Below are positions 43,266 through 54,488 of a stretch of DNA of 64,000 nucleotides, piece by piece (the first letter of the stretch is position 1; the number at the start of each line of letters is the position of its first letter). This DNA comes from Pollenia angustigena (taxonomy: Eukaryota > Arthropoda > Insecta > Diptera > Polleniidae): positions 106,107,284 through 106,171,283 of the forward strand of contig OV884057.1 in the NCBI GenBank assembly GCA_930367215.1. Direction: 5' to 3'. The notes under the pieces are model-generated. The model was not told the DNA's origin, ran no database searches, and worked only from the letters and a program-made list of their open reading frames with translations. The position numbers were made by a program, and so were the translations under genes.

Positions 43266-43706
43266 TGTTACGTTTTTCCTTTAATAAACGCGTTCGGTTT
43301 ACTCCCTTTATAATAAACCGTTGAGTTCTTTTAATTGCAAATAAAAATAAATACACGCACTTATTCAACTTTACAAACTTTATTGAAATTAATTATTTTG
43401 TTCACAATTGTTAGTTACGAACAGAACCGTTTTTCAAAACAGACTCAACTAATTTTACATGAGTCACCCCTTTTTATATTTCATAATTATTTCTAGATTT
43501 TTCCTGAACCTTCCCGTAAAAACTATTTATTATGTTCTATAACCATTTCTAGAAATTACTGGGAAATTTATATAGGAATTATTTTTAAAATAACAGTTGT
43601 GTTGAAAATTATACATGACAATTTTAAGTAACATAAAACTATAACTTACAAGATAACTTATAACTATAACTATAAATAATTCTTAGATAATTTAACTTTC
43701 GTAACA
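43266..43706 (-). repeat. 5' LTR of Gypsy-2
   Basis: 441 bp; starts TGTTACGTTT in plus-strand coordinates and ends CGTAACA. Flanked by ATAT at 43,707-43,710. Confidence 0.92.
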
Positions 43707-43815
43707 ATATTATTGGAATCAACCCATGCTTTTGCTTTCATTAAAGAGTGGACCATCTCAAATGTGGAGCTCCACCTAGTAGAGTTATCTAAAACAGGCA
43801 AACCCTTTCAGTTCG
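43707..43815 (-). pseudogene. hAT transposase fragment, proximal side of Gypsy-2
   Basis: Minus strand: KGLPVLDNSTRWSSTFEMVH followed by SLMKAKAWVDSNN, the conserved hAT TRW block. Upstream it joins unrelated AT-rich DNA near 43,815. Confidence 0.78.
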
Positions 43816-43940
43816 CGCATTTTTTCGAATATATATAATAATATAAAAACATTCCTTGTCAAAAATTAAAGAAAAATATTTTTTTTTGATTTGTGAAAAT
43901 AAAGAACTTTTTTCCAGTAAAATTATAATAAAACGGAACA

Positions 43941-44497
43941 AATCTAGTTTAGCGACGCACACCCAAATTAAAAAAAAAATGTACCTAGGGTGATAGAAAA
44001 TTGAAAAATAAGAAGAAAAAATTAAATAAAAAAATTGGCGCAAGCGCTTAGTTTTCGAGTTATGGACGTTTTTAGTTTTCATAGAAATATGGAATTTTTC
44101 CACTACATTTCTAAAGGTACATGGCCAATATTGGTATCATTCTGAAGGTTTTGACTAGATCTTTTTGGATATATAGAATTTATTTAAAAATGTTTAACTC
44201 TTAAGCTAACATTGCAGTTTTTGTGTGCTAAGTGTATAATTTATTAAATAAAAGTGTAATACAAATTTTATAAAATAACAAACACCAATGTCGCAAACAA
44301 AAACTTCATGCTTAGTCGGGCTTCGACCGGGCGCAAGGATTTTCTCCTCTATGGTAAAACAAATACCGGCTTCGCTAACTCAAGCTTCTCTGCATATTTC
44401 TATGAATATTTTTATTTAATTTTTTCTTCTTATTTTGAATTTTCTATCGCCCTAGGTACATTTTTATTATTTGGGTGTGCATCGCTAAACTAGATTT
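43941..44497. mobile_element. Foldback element FB-b
   Basis: Left arm AAATCTAGTTTAGCGACGCA, right arm inverted (TGCATCGCTAAACTAGATTT). One degenerate unit of the GC-rich minisatellite lies inside (about 44,312-44,393). Arms of about 100-200 bp contain CCTAGGGTGATAGAAAATTG. The ORF at 44,308-44,493 is part of the repeat and not a gene. Confidence 0.75.
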
Positions 44498-45339
44498 AAG
44501 CCAATAAAACTTCTGCAAAAAAATGCAAAATTTTTTTAACAACTGAAATAGTGATAACAATTGGTATTTTCATTCATAATTTTCAATTTAAATTTTGTGA
44601 CATTTATGTTAATTTCTCTTTTCAAAATGGCGATGAATTCACATAGCACCAGTATATCAAGGTGAATTCATACAGGGGTCTATCACCGCATATGTACGAT
44701 ATCGAAAAAAAATTTATCGAAATTTTTTATCGAGTTTTCATTCTATACGTCAGTGTCTAACGTATGCAAAAACATTCGGTAGTTTATTCCATACGATAGT
44801 ATCGAATGCGGTGATTAGACCCCAGGTGATTTTTTCGAGGCATTATGTGGGTTCGTTTACTTTTCCAGTAAAATCCCAGTAAAATCCAGTAGGTGAGTAA
44901 TATGAAAATTTGTGTACGCGAACGCATTTCAGTAAAATCCAGTACAAATTTGCACAAATTTGTACAAATTTTGGGGTAAACGAACGCAGCTATTATTTTA
45001 TTGTTTATTTTTTTTTTGTGTATACTGAATGTCAAGCTTTGTTTACATTTTGTAAAAAAATTAGTTACATTTTAAAATTGGATAAAAATCTTAATACATA
45101 CTTGAAAAAAAAATTATTTAAATTTTATAAAACAAAAAGTGATTATAAAACAAAAACACAAGGAATTAAAAATACATAAGGAATAAGTGGAGCCACAATA
45201 AATTTGCAATACAGGAAAAAGATTTTCCTTCTAAAGCAATTGTGTATATTTTATAAAGAAAAAAAAATTCCATTTTTATATTTTCAACAAATAATTTTGA
45301 CATTCATTCTAACTTTTTACAAAAACAAAATACATAGTT
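44498..45339. other. AT-rich stretch with small inverted repeats
   Basis: No gene. Holds the MITE at 44,675-44,823 and an inverted pair GGGTTCGTTTAC / GTAAACGAACGC at 44,848-44,990. Confidence 0.4.
44675..44823. mobile_element. 149-bp MITE with GGGGTCTAATCACCGCAT ends
   Basis: GGGGTCTATCACCGCAT at the left, inverted ATGCGGTGATTAGACCCC at the right; hairpin-like. No clear target duplication. Confidence 0.65.
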
Positions 45340-45435
45340 GGTGGTATTACTGATTCCGCACGGAAAGTAAAATAAAAAGTGTTTTTAGTAAATAATATGT
45401 GAAATTTTAAAAGGCAGTTAATATTAAATTAAAAT

Positions 45436-45539
45436 ATGGATACAATTGCTTTTTTCAACGATGATTACTTGGACATGCGGTTAGAAAGAAGAGTTTTACG
45501 CTATAAATCTGAAGACGTGTTACAAATGAAGGATAGAGA
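45436..45539 (+). pseudogene. Harbinger transposase first exon, orphaned
   Basis: MDTIAFFNDDYLDMRLERRV and about 15 further residues, then a GTAAGT donor at 45,540 in the same codon phase (GA|GTAAGT) as exon 1 of the intact transposase at 72-190. No further exons follow; the 382-bp array begins instead. Acidic Asp/Phe start followed by basic residues is usual for these first exons. The call rests on this and on the TIR nearby. Confidence 0.45.
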
Positions 45540-48500
45540 GTAAGTTCAAAAATAAAAAAAAATTCAGGATAAATCTATTATTAATATGTTCAACATTTTT
45601 CATTTTTCGAATTTATTCTATGAGCTAAATTTCAGTTATGTATTTTATAAAGCTTTTTTGTAATATACATAACTGAAATTTAGCTCATAGAATAAATTCG
45701 AAAAATTAAAAATGTTGAATATAATATAATAAAACCTTCGGAAGGAAATAATTCCCAGTTTCTATTTGTTAAAATAGTTGTTAAATACACACAATTTATA
45801 AAGTAACACTATCCAGTGAGACACAAAGAATGCTGACGAAGTCCGTAGCGGGCCAGAAAATGCATTACATTCTGCTGGTGTCTAATAATTGTAAATTTTT
45901 CTGTACATTCAATATACCTCATTGCTTTCCAAAAGAAGGCTAAGGTAAAATGTAAAAAGAAAATACAATATAATAGTCTGGTAGTGTATAAAGTCATTTC
46001 TGAAAAATTGAAGGAATAGAACTATTACAAAAAAGCTTTATAAAATACATAACTGAAATTTAGCTCATATAATAAATTCGAAAAATGAAAAATGTTGAAT
46101 ATAATATAAAGTAACCTTCGGAAGGAAATAATTCCCAGTTTCTATTTGTTAAAATAGTTGAGTTAAATACATACAATTTATAAAGTAACACTATCCAGTG
46201 AGACACAAAGAATGCTGACGAAGTCCGTAGCGGGCCAGAAAATGCATTACATTCTGCTGGTGTCTAATAATTGTAAATTTTTCTGTACATTCAATATACC
46301 TCATTGCTTTCCAAAGGAAGGCTAAGGTAAAATGTAAAAAGAAAATACAATATAATAGTCTGGTAGTGTATAAAGTCATTTCTGAAAAATTGAAGGAATA
46401 GAACTATTACAAAAAAGCTTTATAAAATACATAACTGAAATTTAGCTCATAGAATAAATCCGAAAAATGAAAAATGTTGAATATAATATAAAGTAACCAT
46501 CGGAAGGAAATAATTCCCAGTTTCTATTTGTTAAAATAGTCGAGTTAAATACATTCAATTTATAAAGTAACACTATCCAGTGAGACACAAAGAATGCTGA
46601 CGAAGGCCGTAGCGGGCCAGAAAATGCATTACATTCTGCTGGTGTCTAATAATTGTAAATTTGTCTGTACATTCAATATACCTCATTGCTTTCCAAAGGA
46701 AGGCTAAGGTAAAATGTAAAAAGAAAATACAATATAATAGTCTGGTAGTGTATAAAGTCATTTCTGAAAAATTGAAGGAATAGAACTATTACAAAAAAGC
46801 TTTATAAAATACATAACTAAAATTTAGCTCATAGAATAAATTCGAAATAATAAAAAATGTTGAATATAATATAAAGTAACATTCGGAATGAAATAATTCC
46901 CAGTTTCTATTTGTTAAAATAGTTGAGTTAAATACATTCAATTTATAAAGTAACACTATCCAGTGAGACACAAAGAATGCTGACGAAGGCCGTAGCGGGC
47001 CAGAAAATGCATTACATTCTGCTGGTGTCTAATAATTGGAAATTTTTCTGTACATTCAATATACCTCATTGCTTTCCAAAGGAAGGCTAAGGTAAAATGT
47101 AAAAAGAAAATACAATATAATAGTCTGGTAGTGTATAAAGTCATTTCTGAAAAATTGAAGGAATAGAACTATTACAAAAAAGCTTTATAAAATACATAAC
47201 TGAAATTTAGCTCATAGAATAAATTCGAAAAATGAAAAATGTTGAATATAAGATAAAGTAACCTTCGGAAGGAAATAATTCCCAGTTTCTATTTGTTAAA
47301 ATAGTCGAGTTAAATACATACAATTTATAAAGTAACACTATCCAGTGAGACACAAAGAATGCTGACGAAGTCCGTAGCGGGCCAGAAAATGCATTACATT
47401 CTGCTGGTGTCTAATAATTGTAAATTTTTCTGTACATTCAATATACCTCATTGCTTTCCAAAGGAAGGCTAAGGTAAAATGTAAAAAGAAAATACAATAT
47501 AATAGTCTGGTAGTGTATAAAGTCATTTCTGAAAAATTGAAGGAATAGAACTATTACAAAAAAGCTTTATAAAATACATAACTGAAATTTAGCTCATAGA
47601 ATAAATTCGAAAAATGAAAAATGTTGAATATAATATAAAGTAACCATCGGAAGGAAATAATTCCCAGTTTCTATTTATTAAAATAGTCGAGTTAAATACA
47701 TTCAATTTATAAAGTAACACTATCCTGTGAGACACAAAGAATGCTGACGAAGGCCGTAGCGGGCCAGAAAATGCATTACATTCTGCTGGTGTCTAATAAT
47801 TGTAAATTTTTCTGTACATTCAATATACCTCATTGCTTTCCAAAGGAAGGCTAAGGTAAAATGTAAAAAGAAAATACAATATAATAGTCTGGTAGTGTAT
47901 AAAGTCATTTCTGAAAAATTGAAGGAATAGAACTATTACAAAAAAGCTTTATAAAATACATAACTGAAATTTAGCTCATAGAATAAATTCGAAAAATGAA
48001 AAATGTTGAATATAATATAAAGTAACCTTCGGAAGGAAATAATTCCCAGTTTCTATTTGTTAAAATAGTTGAGTTAAATCAAAGAATATAAATCTTATAG
48101 AATGCGCATCATGTAGAAGCAAAATTTCTTATGGCGGGGTTTATCATTACGCCCCGGTCTCATATAATTTCGCTCACAAATTTTGCAAAGGCAATTTGTT
48201 GTTGGTTTGTGTTTTCACTTAGAGAACTGAAGAGAGCATCCAAAATGTGCAGCATTAACACATACACATGTTTGCTGTTTTTGCCAGCCAAAGTGTGTGT
48301 GTGTTTGTGTTTTTTTCATCGTTGAAACCGGTTTTTGGTATTTTTTTAATTGATTTCGTTTTGTTTTAAAACAATTTATGTGCAAATAACCTACGTAAGA
48401 GCGAATGCGACCAATTGCGTAATTGTACGGCAACAGTATGTGTTTTATTTTTGTAAAAACTAAACTATATCGATTTGCACCGAATTATAATTCCATTTTT

Positions 48501-49133
48501 TAGATTATTTAATTATGTACTTACCATGTATGTATATTAATGGAATTTATAAATAAAGGAGTGGCATAATTATAAATAGGTATTTCTCCTTGATTGTTTG
48601 TTAAATAAATTTCACATTGCTCAGTTTGTGAACATTTATTAAATTAGTACTCCTCCGAAAACATTGCTCTTGGTCTTTAGAAAAAGGAAGTTCCAAGAAA
48701 AGAAAAATACAAGTTTTATCAAACGAATGATTTAATTTATTAAAATATTAGGGTGGTTGATATCCTCATTAAATTCTTTTTAAATATGTATGTACAGTAT
48801 TAATCGGATATAAGAACATCTCATAAAAGAACAAAACGCTTATAAGAAACATTTTCAAAAACACCATGTCTTTTTTTCGATTTTTCTAACAAAAAAGGTT
48901 TCATATAAGAAAAACGCTTATAAGAAAAAAACTGATAAAAGAAAATTTTTCTTAAACACCAAAATCACAAAATGTATAGAAAAAGAATTTATATAAGAAA
49001 CTTCCAAAGGCAAAACAGAATTTATGTAGTTTGCATGGACAACTCTGTTTTCTGACAGTTTTACAACAAGAACAAAGTTTTTTTTTACTTTTAGTTTTAG
49101 ATGAGCGAGCTGGTACCCATGAGAAACTTTGTG

Positions 49134-49247
49134 TTAGGATAAAAAGAAGCGAAATTGAAAAAAAATATAATATTGGACTTTCAACGTTATCTAAAATAGT
49201 GAAAAACTCAAAAGACATAGACAATAATTTTTTTAAAGTTAGGAACG
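49134..49247 (+). pseudogene. Pogo-family transposase N-terminal HTH fragment
   Basis: RIKRSEIEKKYNIGLSTLSK followed by IVKNSKDID: the CENP-B/pogo helix-turn-helix, which normally binds the TIR. It is cut at 49,251 by the MITE; the DDE core is absent. Confidence 0.7.
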
Positions 49248-49251
49248 TTAA

Positions 49252-49397
49252 CATGGGGTCTTCACCTGACAATTTTTTGTCATACCAAAAGTCAAAGTCC
49301 ATATAAAAATAACTTTAAAATTTTTGTCAGCGTTTTTTTTTTATATATGAAGTTTGACGTTTATTATAACAAAAAATTGTCAGGTGAAGACCCTATG
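49252..49397. mobile_element. Harbinger-type MITE (TCTTCACCTGACA family), copy 1
   Basis: 146 bp. Left CATGGGGTCTTCACCTGACA, right inverted TGTCAGGTGAAGACCCTATG, flanked by TAA. Second copy at 57,212-57,353 is flanked by TTA. Confidence 0.85.
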
Positions 49398-51145
49398 TAA
49401 CAAAAAAAAAAGAGACAGAAAACCAAAATATTAAAGTCTTATGGCCATAGCTACTTATATAAGAAATAAGTTTCTTATATAAAATAGTTGTATATTAGAA
49501 AGAAACGCTTATAAGAAACTTTTTTCCTGGATTTTTTAAGTTTCTTATATCCGATAAATACTGTATTTGTATCGCTTTGGTTGATTGAAAATTTAATTGG
49601 AAATAATTTTATTTTTGTAAATATAATTTTTTTACATTTGTGAATAGACATAAAGTTAGAAATAAATTAAATTTATTCCGAATATATGAGAACTAAATTT
49701 TTTTAATTTCCAAGCAACATGATTAACTAAAAACCAAACAAAATTCCTTAAGAAGGAATAATAATATGTTTTATTTTAATCTATTTTTAAATATCTTTAA
49801 TAAGAATATTAAAACTGCACAGCTATGAAATAAATATATAACATGGTTTGACAAAAGACCCCAAAAGCATTGTGTGACCATGCCGCTTTAATAAACATAA
49901 AATATTTTTTATGATCAAGGCAGTTTATGTTTTTACATATTTTTATATTCCTATAAATCTTTAATTTTACAGAAAAACTGCATCTGAATTTCGGTGCGAA
50001 CCGATATAGTTTTATCTGTACAACAATAAAACACATACTCTTACCCTACAATTACACAATCGGTCACATTTGCTTTTACGAAGGTTATTTGTACAAAAAT
50101 TGCAAGAAACAAAAATTCTTTTGTTAGGTTTTTGTTTTATTTTTTACTTAATGTGTTTTTTTTTTGACTTGGCAATGTACATACATACACACTCGAGCAC
50201 GCACATACATATACGCTGATAAATGAGAATTAAAAGTTCTCATAAACAACGAGAGAACGATGCATTGTTACGCTCTTTGTTTTTGCTTCTTTCCCTTTTG
50301 TCTTCCCGCCCGCATCATGCATTTTTTTTCAAAAATATTTTAGTTTTCCTTGAGATGCGCATTCTATATGATTTATATTCTTTGGTTAAATACATACAAT
50401 TTATAAAGTAACACTATCCAGTGAGACACAAAGAATGCTGACGAAGTCCGTAGCGGGCCAGAAAATGCATTACATTCTGCTGGTGTCTAATAATTGTAAA
50501 TTTTTTTGTACATTCAATATACCTCATTGCTTTCCAAAGGAAGGCTAAGGTAAAATGTAAAAAGAAAATACAATATAATAGTCTGGTAGTGTATAAAGTC
50601 ATTTCTGAAAAATTGAAGGAATAGAACTATTACAAAAAAGCTTTATAAAATACATAACTGAAATTTAGCTCATAGAATAAATTCGAAAAATGAAAAATGT
50701 TGAATATAATATAAAGTAACCATCGGAAGGAAATAATTCCCAGTTTATATTTGTTAAAATAGTCGAGTTAAATACATTCAATTTATAAAGTAACACTATC
50801 CAGTGAGACACAAAGAATGCTGACGAAGTCCGTAGCGGGCCAGAAAATGCATTACATTCTGCTGGTGTCTAATAATTGTAAATTTTTCTGTACATTCAAT
50901 ATACCTCATTGCTTTCCAAAGGAAGGCTAAGGTAAAATGTAAAAAGAAAATACAATATAATAGTCTGGTAGTGTATAAAGTCATTTCTGAAAAATTGAAG
51001 GAATAGAACTATTACAAAAAAGCTTTATAAAAATACATAACTGAAATTTAGCTCATAGAATAAATTCGAGAAATGAAAAATGTTGAATATAATATAAAGT
51101 AACCTTCGGAAGGAAATAATTCCTAGTTTCTATTTATTATTAATA

Positions 51146-51710
51146 GCTCTGTTTCTTTACTCTACTTTGGGATCCCTCGGGATCCCAATTTGCACGAAAA
51201 GCGTTCCCGTACTTTTAATTTGTGTAAATGAGAGCGGATTTGAGAGAATAAAATTCTTCTTCTTCTTGCACGAAACAGCCCAGAATTTTTCTTCGTGCAA
51301 ATTGTGTAAATTGTCAAACAGCTGTAAAACATAAACAAAACAATGAAATGCAAAGGAAAAAAATCATGAACCAAATTTTGGAAAAAGTGTTGTGGAGTAA
51401 AATAATGTACTTAAATATAAAGTTTTATGTTGAAATATTAGGAAAACATAATGTTAGTTATTGTAAAAGTGTTTCTTTGGTTTAATTGTTGGTAAAATTA
51501 GTTTATTTCTGCAGGAAATATACAATTTTTCAAAAGTCGCATAAACTTTTATTGTTTTGTAAAAACTATCAAAACAATGACTTTTTATTTTGTGCTTAAA
51601 ATTTGGTTTTTTCTGTTCCCGTACTTTTGTGTAATTTTGTCTCTTTATGAGAGAAATTTATGCTTGCTCTCATTTTCACGAACTTTACCCAAAAAGTAAA
51701 GAAACAGAGC
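51146..51710. mobile_element. 565-bp MITE with GCTCTGTTTCTTTACT ends
   Basis: Ends GCTCTGTTTCTTTACT and inverted AGTAAAGAAACAGAGC with TA outside each. It marks the right edge of the 382-bp array. No coding sequence. Confidence 0.7.
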
Positions 51711-52099
51711 TAATATGTTTAAAACCACAATTAATGTTTTGTTTTTTTTTCATTAAATTAACCATTGCTTCTATTTGGAAATTACTTGAGTATTTTTCTT
51801 TTTTACTTCTATAAAAATATAAAAAAATCTAAATATTTTAATTAAAAAAAATTTTCTTGCAAATTTTACAATTCCTTACATTTTTGTTCTTTCCGTTAGC
51901 TTTTCGTTATAAAATTTGAGCGTAAGCAAAATGAAGAAATATATCTACATTGCGGAATCAATAATATGGCAATACCGTCAAGGTAGACATGATATCGCAA
52001 CAACGGAATGATACCACAGAAACGGAATGAATAATTACAAATTTGGCTTCCGCACAAAATTGCTTTCCGCACTTGTGGAACGGAATCAATAATAGCACC

Positions 52100-52975
52100 C
52101 AGTATTTTTCAAACAAAAAAAGGGATAGCTAGCATAACTCTATCTCATGATGCGGTCACCGGATTCGTCTTGCTATATTTACTTTGGTATGTAGCTATAT
52201 GGATTGAACACATAGAAAGCCTTATAAAACTACACTCAAGAAAAGGGAAAGCCAGTATAACCTTTCTAGTGAAAATGTACCTTGCTCGTAGGAATACAAA
52301 ATTTTATAATATGTAGATATTCAAATTTTTATTACATATGTATGTTTCTTTATTATATGCTTACTTTTTGTAATATATGAATTTAATAAAGTTTAAATCT
52401 AAATTTTAATTAAGATGGTTGACTTACGAGTATATGAATCTACATACGTACATATATAATTTATTTTTCAACACTGAAGTAAAAATATGACAAAAAGAAA
52501 ACAGTTCTGAGATAAATTTAATTATGGGATTAACATTTTTAAATGAGAAGTTAAATGTCAATATTCATAAAAATATTTTTAATTTAATAAAGGTTTAGAA
52601 AACAAATATTTTATAAAAATTTTATTTAATAAACGTTTGATAAAGTTAATTATCGTTTTTGAATATGCAGGAAAGTGTTAATGCCCTTTTAGCTTGTTAA
52701 ATGCGTAATTTTAACAAAATTGATGTATTGGCGAAAAGAAAGTGATCTTTATTTTTGGTTGCGTTATGTTGATAAATAAAATAAAGTTAATGTGAATTTG
52801 TTTGTCGAATTTAAGATAAACTATAGTGAGTATGACTCTATAAGAGGAATGACGTAGAATTTTTTTAATACATTATATTGTCACATTTCCATCTTCAGTG
52901 TTTTTGTTTATTTATCCACGAAGAATTCAAATCATCTGCTTGGGGATATCGATATGAGACTTAAGGAACAAACAT
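52100..52975. other. 3' flank of KdelR
   Basis: AT-rich. On the minus strand an AATAAA lies at about 52,905-52,910, some 65 bases past the KdelR stop, a plausible polyadenylation signal. No other gene seen. Confidence 0.45.
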
Positions 52976-53614
52976 TTAAGCAGGTAATTGCAATTTTTTC
53001 CCCTTAAGCACTTTGGTAATGTACAAATAGAAGAAGTCACAATACAGAATTGTTTGAACAATACCGGCAAAAATCGCAATTAGGTCATAGTGCGATTCAA
53101 CAATGTAGCGGTATACCCAATTAAGTATATACAATGCACGATAAGATCCCAATGCAAACAGGTAATGACTGGTAATCGATTCCGCTTCTCCTGTTTTGCT
53201 TACCATGAATAATTGCGGGAGAATTGCAACGGATTCCAAATATATTGAAAAAGTCCAGAGCACCTCCATTACGGTGAATTCATGGTTAATTAAAAGAGAT
53301 AACAAGACACATGGCACCAATAAAAATTCTAGACGGAACGAGTCGTGATTGTGATCGTATGTAGCTTTAAATTTAACATACATAAGATAGACAGTAGCTC
53401 CGGATGACGCTAAGAATAGAACTTTCATAACTGAATTGTATAAACTAACATACGTAGTAAACAAATCCAGATACCGTGTCAGGTAGACGATGGCAAATAG
53501 TATTTGTGACTTGCCCGAAATTCCAGCACAGGATCGTGTCTTCCATATCTTTAAAAGCAAAATTATAATTGCAAATACGTGCGACAAATCACCAACAAGA
53601 CGGAAAATATTCAT
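52976..53614 (-). CDS. KdelR: ER lumen protein-retaining receptor (KDEL receptor)
   Basis: Seven-span membrane receptor that captures escaped ER proteins bearing C-terminal KDEL/HDEL in the Golgi and returns them to the ER in COPI vesicles. 212 codons, the usual family length, in one uninterrupted exon starting [20 protein letters not shown]. Conserved family segments: [22 protein letters not shown], the [17 protein letters not shown] region (here [17 protein letters not shown]), [20 protein letters not shown] and [19 protein letters not shown]. The cytoplasmic tail KGKKLQLPA carries the lysine retrieval signal. Very close to the Drosophila protein as I remember it. It is the only host gene in the window and lies between two dense blocks of transposons. 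Looks functional. Confidence 0.97.
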   Translation of the reverse strand: MNIFRLVGDLSHVFAIIILLLKIWKTRSCAGISGKSQILFAIVYLTRYLDLFTTYVSLYNSVMKVLFLASSGATVYLMYVKFKATYDHNHDSFRLEFLLVPCVLLSLLINHEFTVMEVLWTFSIYLESVAILPQLFMVSKTGEAESITSHYLFALGSYRALYILNWVYRYIVESHYDLIAIFAGIVQTILYCDFFYLYITKVLKGKKLQLPA

Positions 53615-54234
53615 TGTAATTTTCTTTTATATATGACGTGACGTTATCAAATGTGTCAGAATATCGACGTACCCTTAATATGATTTTCCGATTCAAACGT
53701 TGTATATGTAAACTTTTCTTTTAATATTCGTAAATTGTCGATCTAGAAATGAAAACAAGGTATATTAAACTTTAAAATATTAAATTTTATGTTTCTATTA
53801 ATTTACAATTGCCAACCGAATAAGAATTGTACTTAAACGTGATGATAACTTTAATTATATGTATGTAAATGTCATCATAAAGAAAAGAACAAAATAAAGG
53901 CACAAGAAAAAAATGAATAAACAATACATATCTAAGAAAGTGACGTGGCTGCAAACACAATCCAATTTTGAAATACAACACAGTTCTTATTAGCAGTTGC
54001 TAAAACGAGTACACATACACTAAGCAAAATTTATTTGTTACTTCCCACACATCATCTTCACACGCTATTGCTATATTTATGCCCGCAGGAATAAATTTGG
54101 CTCGATTGGTTCGCTGTTGTTGATGTTTTGTTCTTGTTCAAGCATTGCCTAAACCTACGTTGCCACATCAAGTAATAACTTGCAAGTAGTGTATATCAAT
54201 ATATCCAATAGGTCTGCTTATGCTATGTTCATAC
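53615..54234. other. 5' flank and probable promoter region of KdelR
   Basis: Upstream (minus strand) of KdelR. No coding ORF. The part around 54,060-54,170 is richer in GC than its neighbours and may hold the promoter or a 5' untranslated exon; a conventional donor/acceptor pair was not established. A hAT-type MITE starts at 54,235. Confidence 0.35.
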
Positions 54235-54480
54235 CACAGAATATACAGAGGCGTCAGGAGACAGAAAATATTGTGTTTTTTTCTGTCTTTTTCTTCGAAA
54301 GCTGCCCTTTTTGCGTTTTTTGTTTTGATTATGCAATTTGTGTAGATAGTAGCGGCCTGTTTTTACGCATCGTCACTTCACTAACAAAAAACGTTTTCTT
54401 TCTCTTTCTTCGAAAGCTGCCCTCGCAAATGATTTAGGCATTTTTCATACGTCACTTTTTTCATCTCTGTATACTTTGTG
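54235..54480. mobile_element. hAT-type MITE (CACAGAATA family), copy 3
   Basis: 246 bp, close to the copy at 12,538-12,782. Ends CACAGAATATACAGAG and CTCTGTATACTTTGTG (last G at 54,480). Perfect 8-bp duplication GTTCATAC (54,227-54,234 and 54,481-54,488). Confidence 0.92.
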
Positions 54481-54488
54481 GTTCATAC

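Larger units (their letters stand above)
39881..43706 (-). mobile_element. Ty3/Gypsy LTR element Gypsy-2, internal deletion derivative
   Basis: 441-bp LTRs at 39,881-40,321 and 43,266-43,706 beginning TGTTACG and ending CGTAACA, with about four differences by eye. 4-bp duplication ATAT on both sides. Read on the minus strand: 5' LTR, primer-binding site TGGTGTCAGAAGTG near 43,264, gag, then protease joined to integrase pieces, then purine tract GTGGAGGGCAG before the 3' LTR. Reverse transcriptase, RNase H and the integrase core are absent. It sits inside a hAT transposase relic. Confidence 0.93.
48795..49563. mobile_element. Pogo-like element, deleted
   Basis: Ends CAGTATTAATCGGATATAAG and inverted CTTATATCCGATAAATACTG, flanked by TA at both sides. 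Sub-terminal AACGCTTATAAGAAAC motifs are repeated near both ends. A transposase N-terminal fragment remains and a MITE is inserted next to it. Confidence 0.85.
48080..50384. mobile_element. Long-TIR DNA element inserted in the array
   Basis: Ends CAAAGAATATAAATC and GATTTATATTCTTTG, flanked by GTTAAAT (48,073-48,079 and 50,385-50,391). The array sequence is continuous when the insert and one GTTAAAT are ignored. Inverted similarity extends inward for several hundred bases (for example AGTATGTGTTTTAT near 48,434 and ATAAAACACATACT near 50,025). No transposase. It contains the pogo-like element at 48,795-49,563. A 7-bp duplication is unusual; it may be an 8-bp one with a lost base. Confidence 0.8.
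45584..51143. repeat. 382-bp tandem array (eight units), split by an insertion
   Basis: The marker CAATTTATAAAGTAACACTA recurs at 45,792, 46,174, 46,556, 46,939, 47,321, 47,703, 50,397 and 50,779 (one early copy slightly altered), giving a period of 382. Units are about 97-99% alike by eye. The left edge (45,584-45,660) is an inverted copy of the first part of the unit, so the array begins in a palindrome. A 2.3-kb element interrupts it at 48,080-50,384. Each unit contains the same 62-codon minus-strand ORF, which I regard as chance. Confidence 0.92.
45340..52099. mobile_element. Probable Harbinger element 3, interior replaced by a tandem array
   Basis: Left end GGTGGTATTACTGATTCCG, right end (inverted) GGTGCTATTATTGATTCCG; both continue into CGGAAAG a few bases later. 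A Harbinger-like first exon lies 96 bp inside the left end. No target duplication is visible, so the outer boundary is less certain than for Harbinger-2. Confidence 0.5.

Noticed and set aside
48215..48433. 72-codon minus-strand ORF and GT-rich run
   Set aside because: Low-complexity GTGTGT sequence in the arm of the long-TIR element.
45809..50984. The same 62-codon minus-strand ORF (MTLYTTRLLYCIFFLHFT...) in each 382-bp unit, open in eight copies
   Set aside because: It recurs because the units are nearly identical DNA. It has no homology I recognise and the few differences do not favour silent positions, so I treat it as chance.
45584..51143. CRISPR-like regular repetition
   Set aside because: Units are contiguous 382-bp satellites without unique spacers, in a eukaryotic genome.
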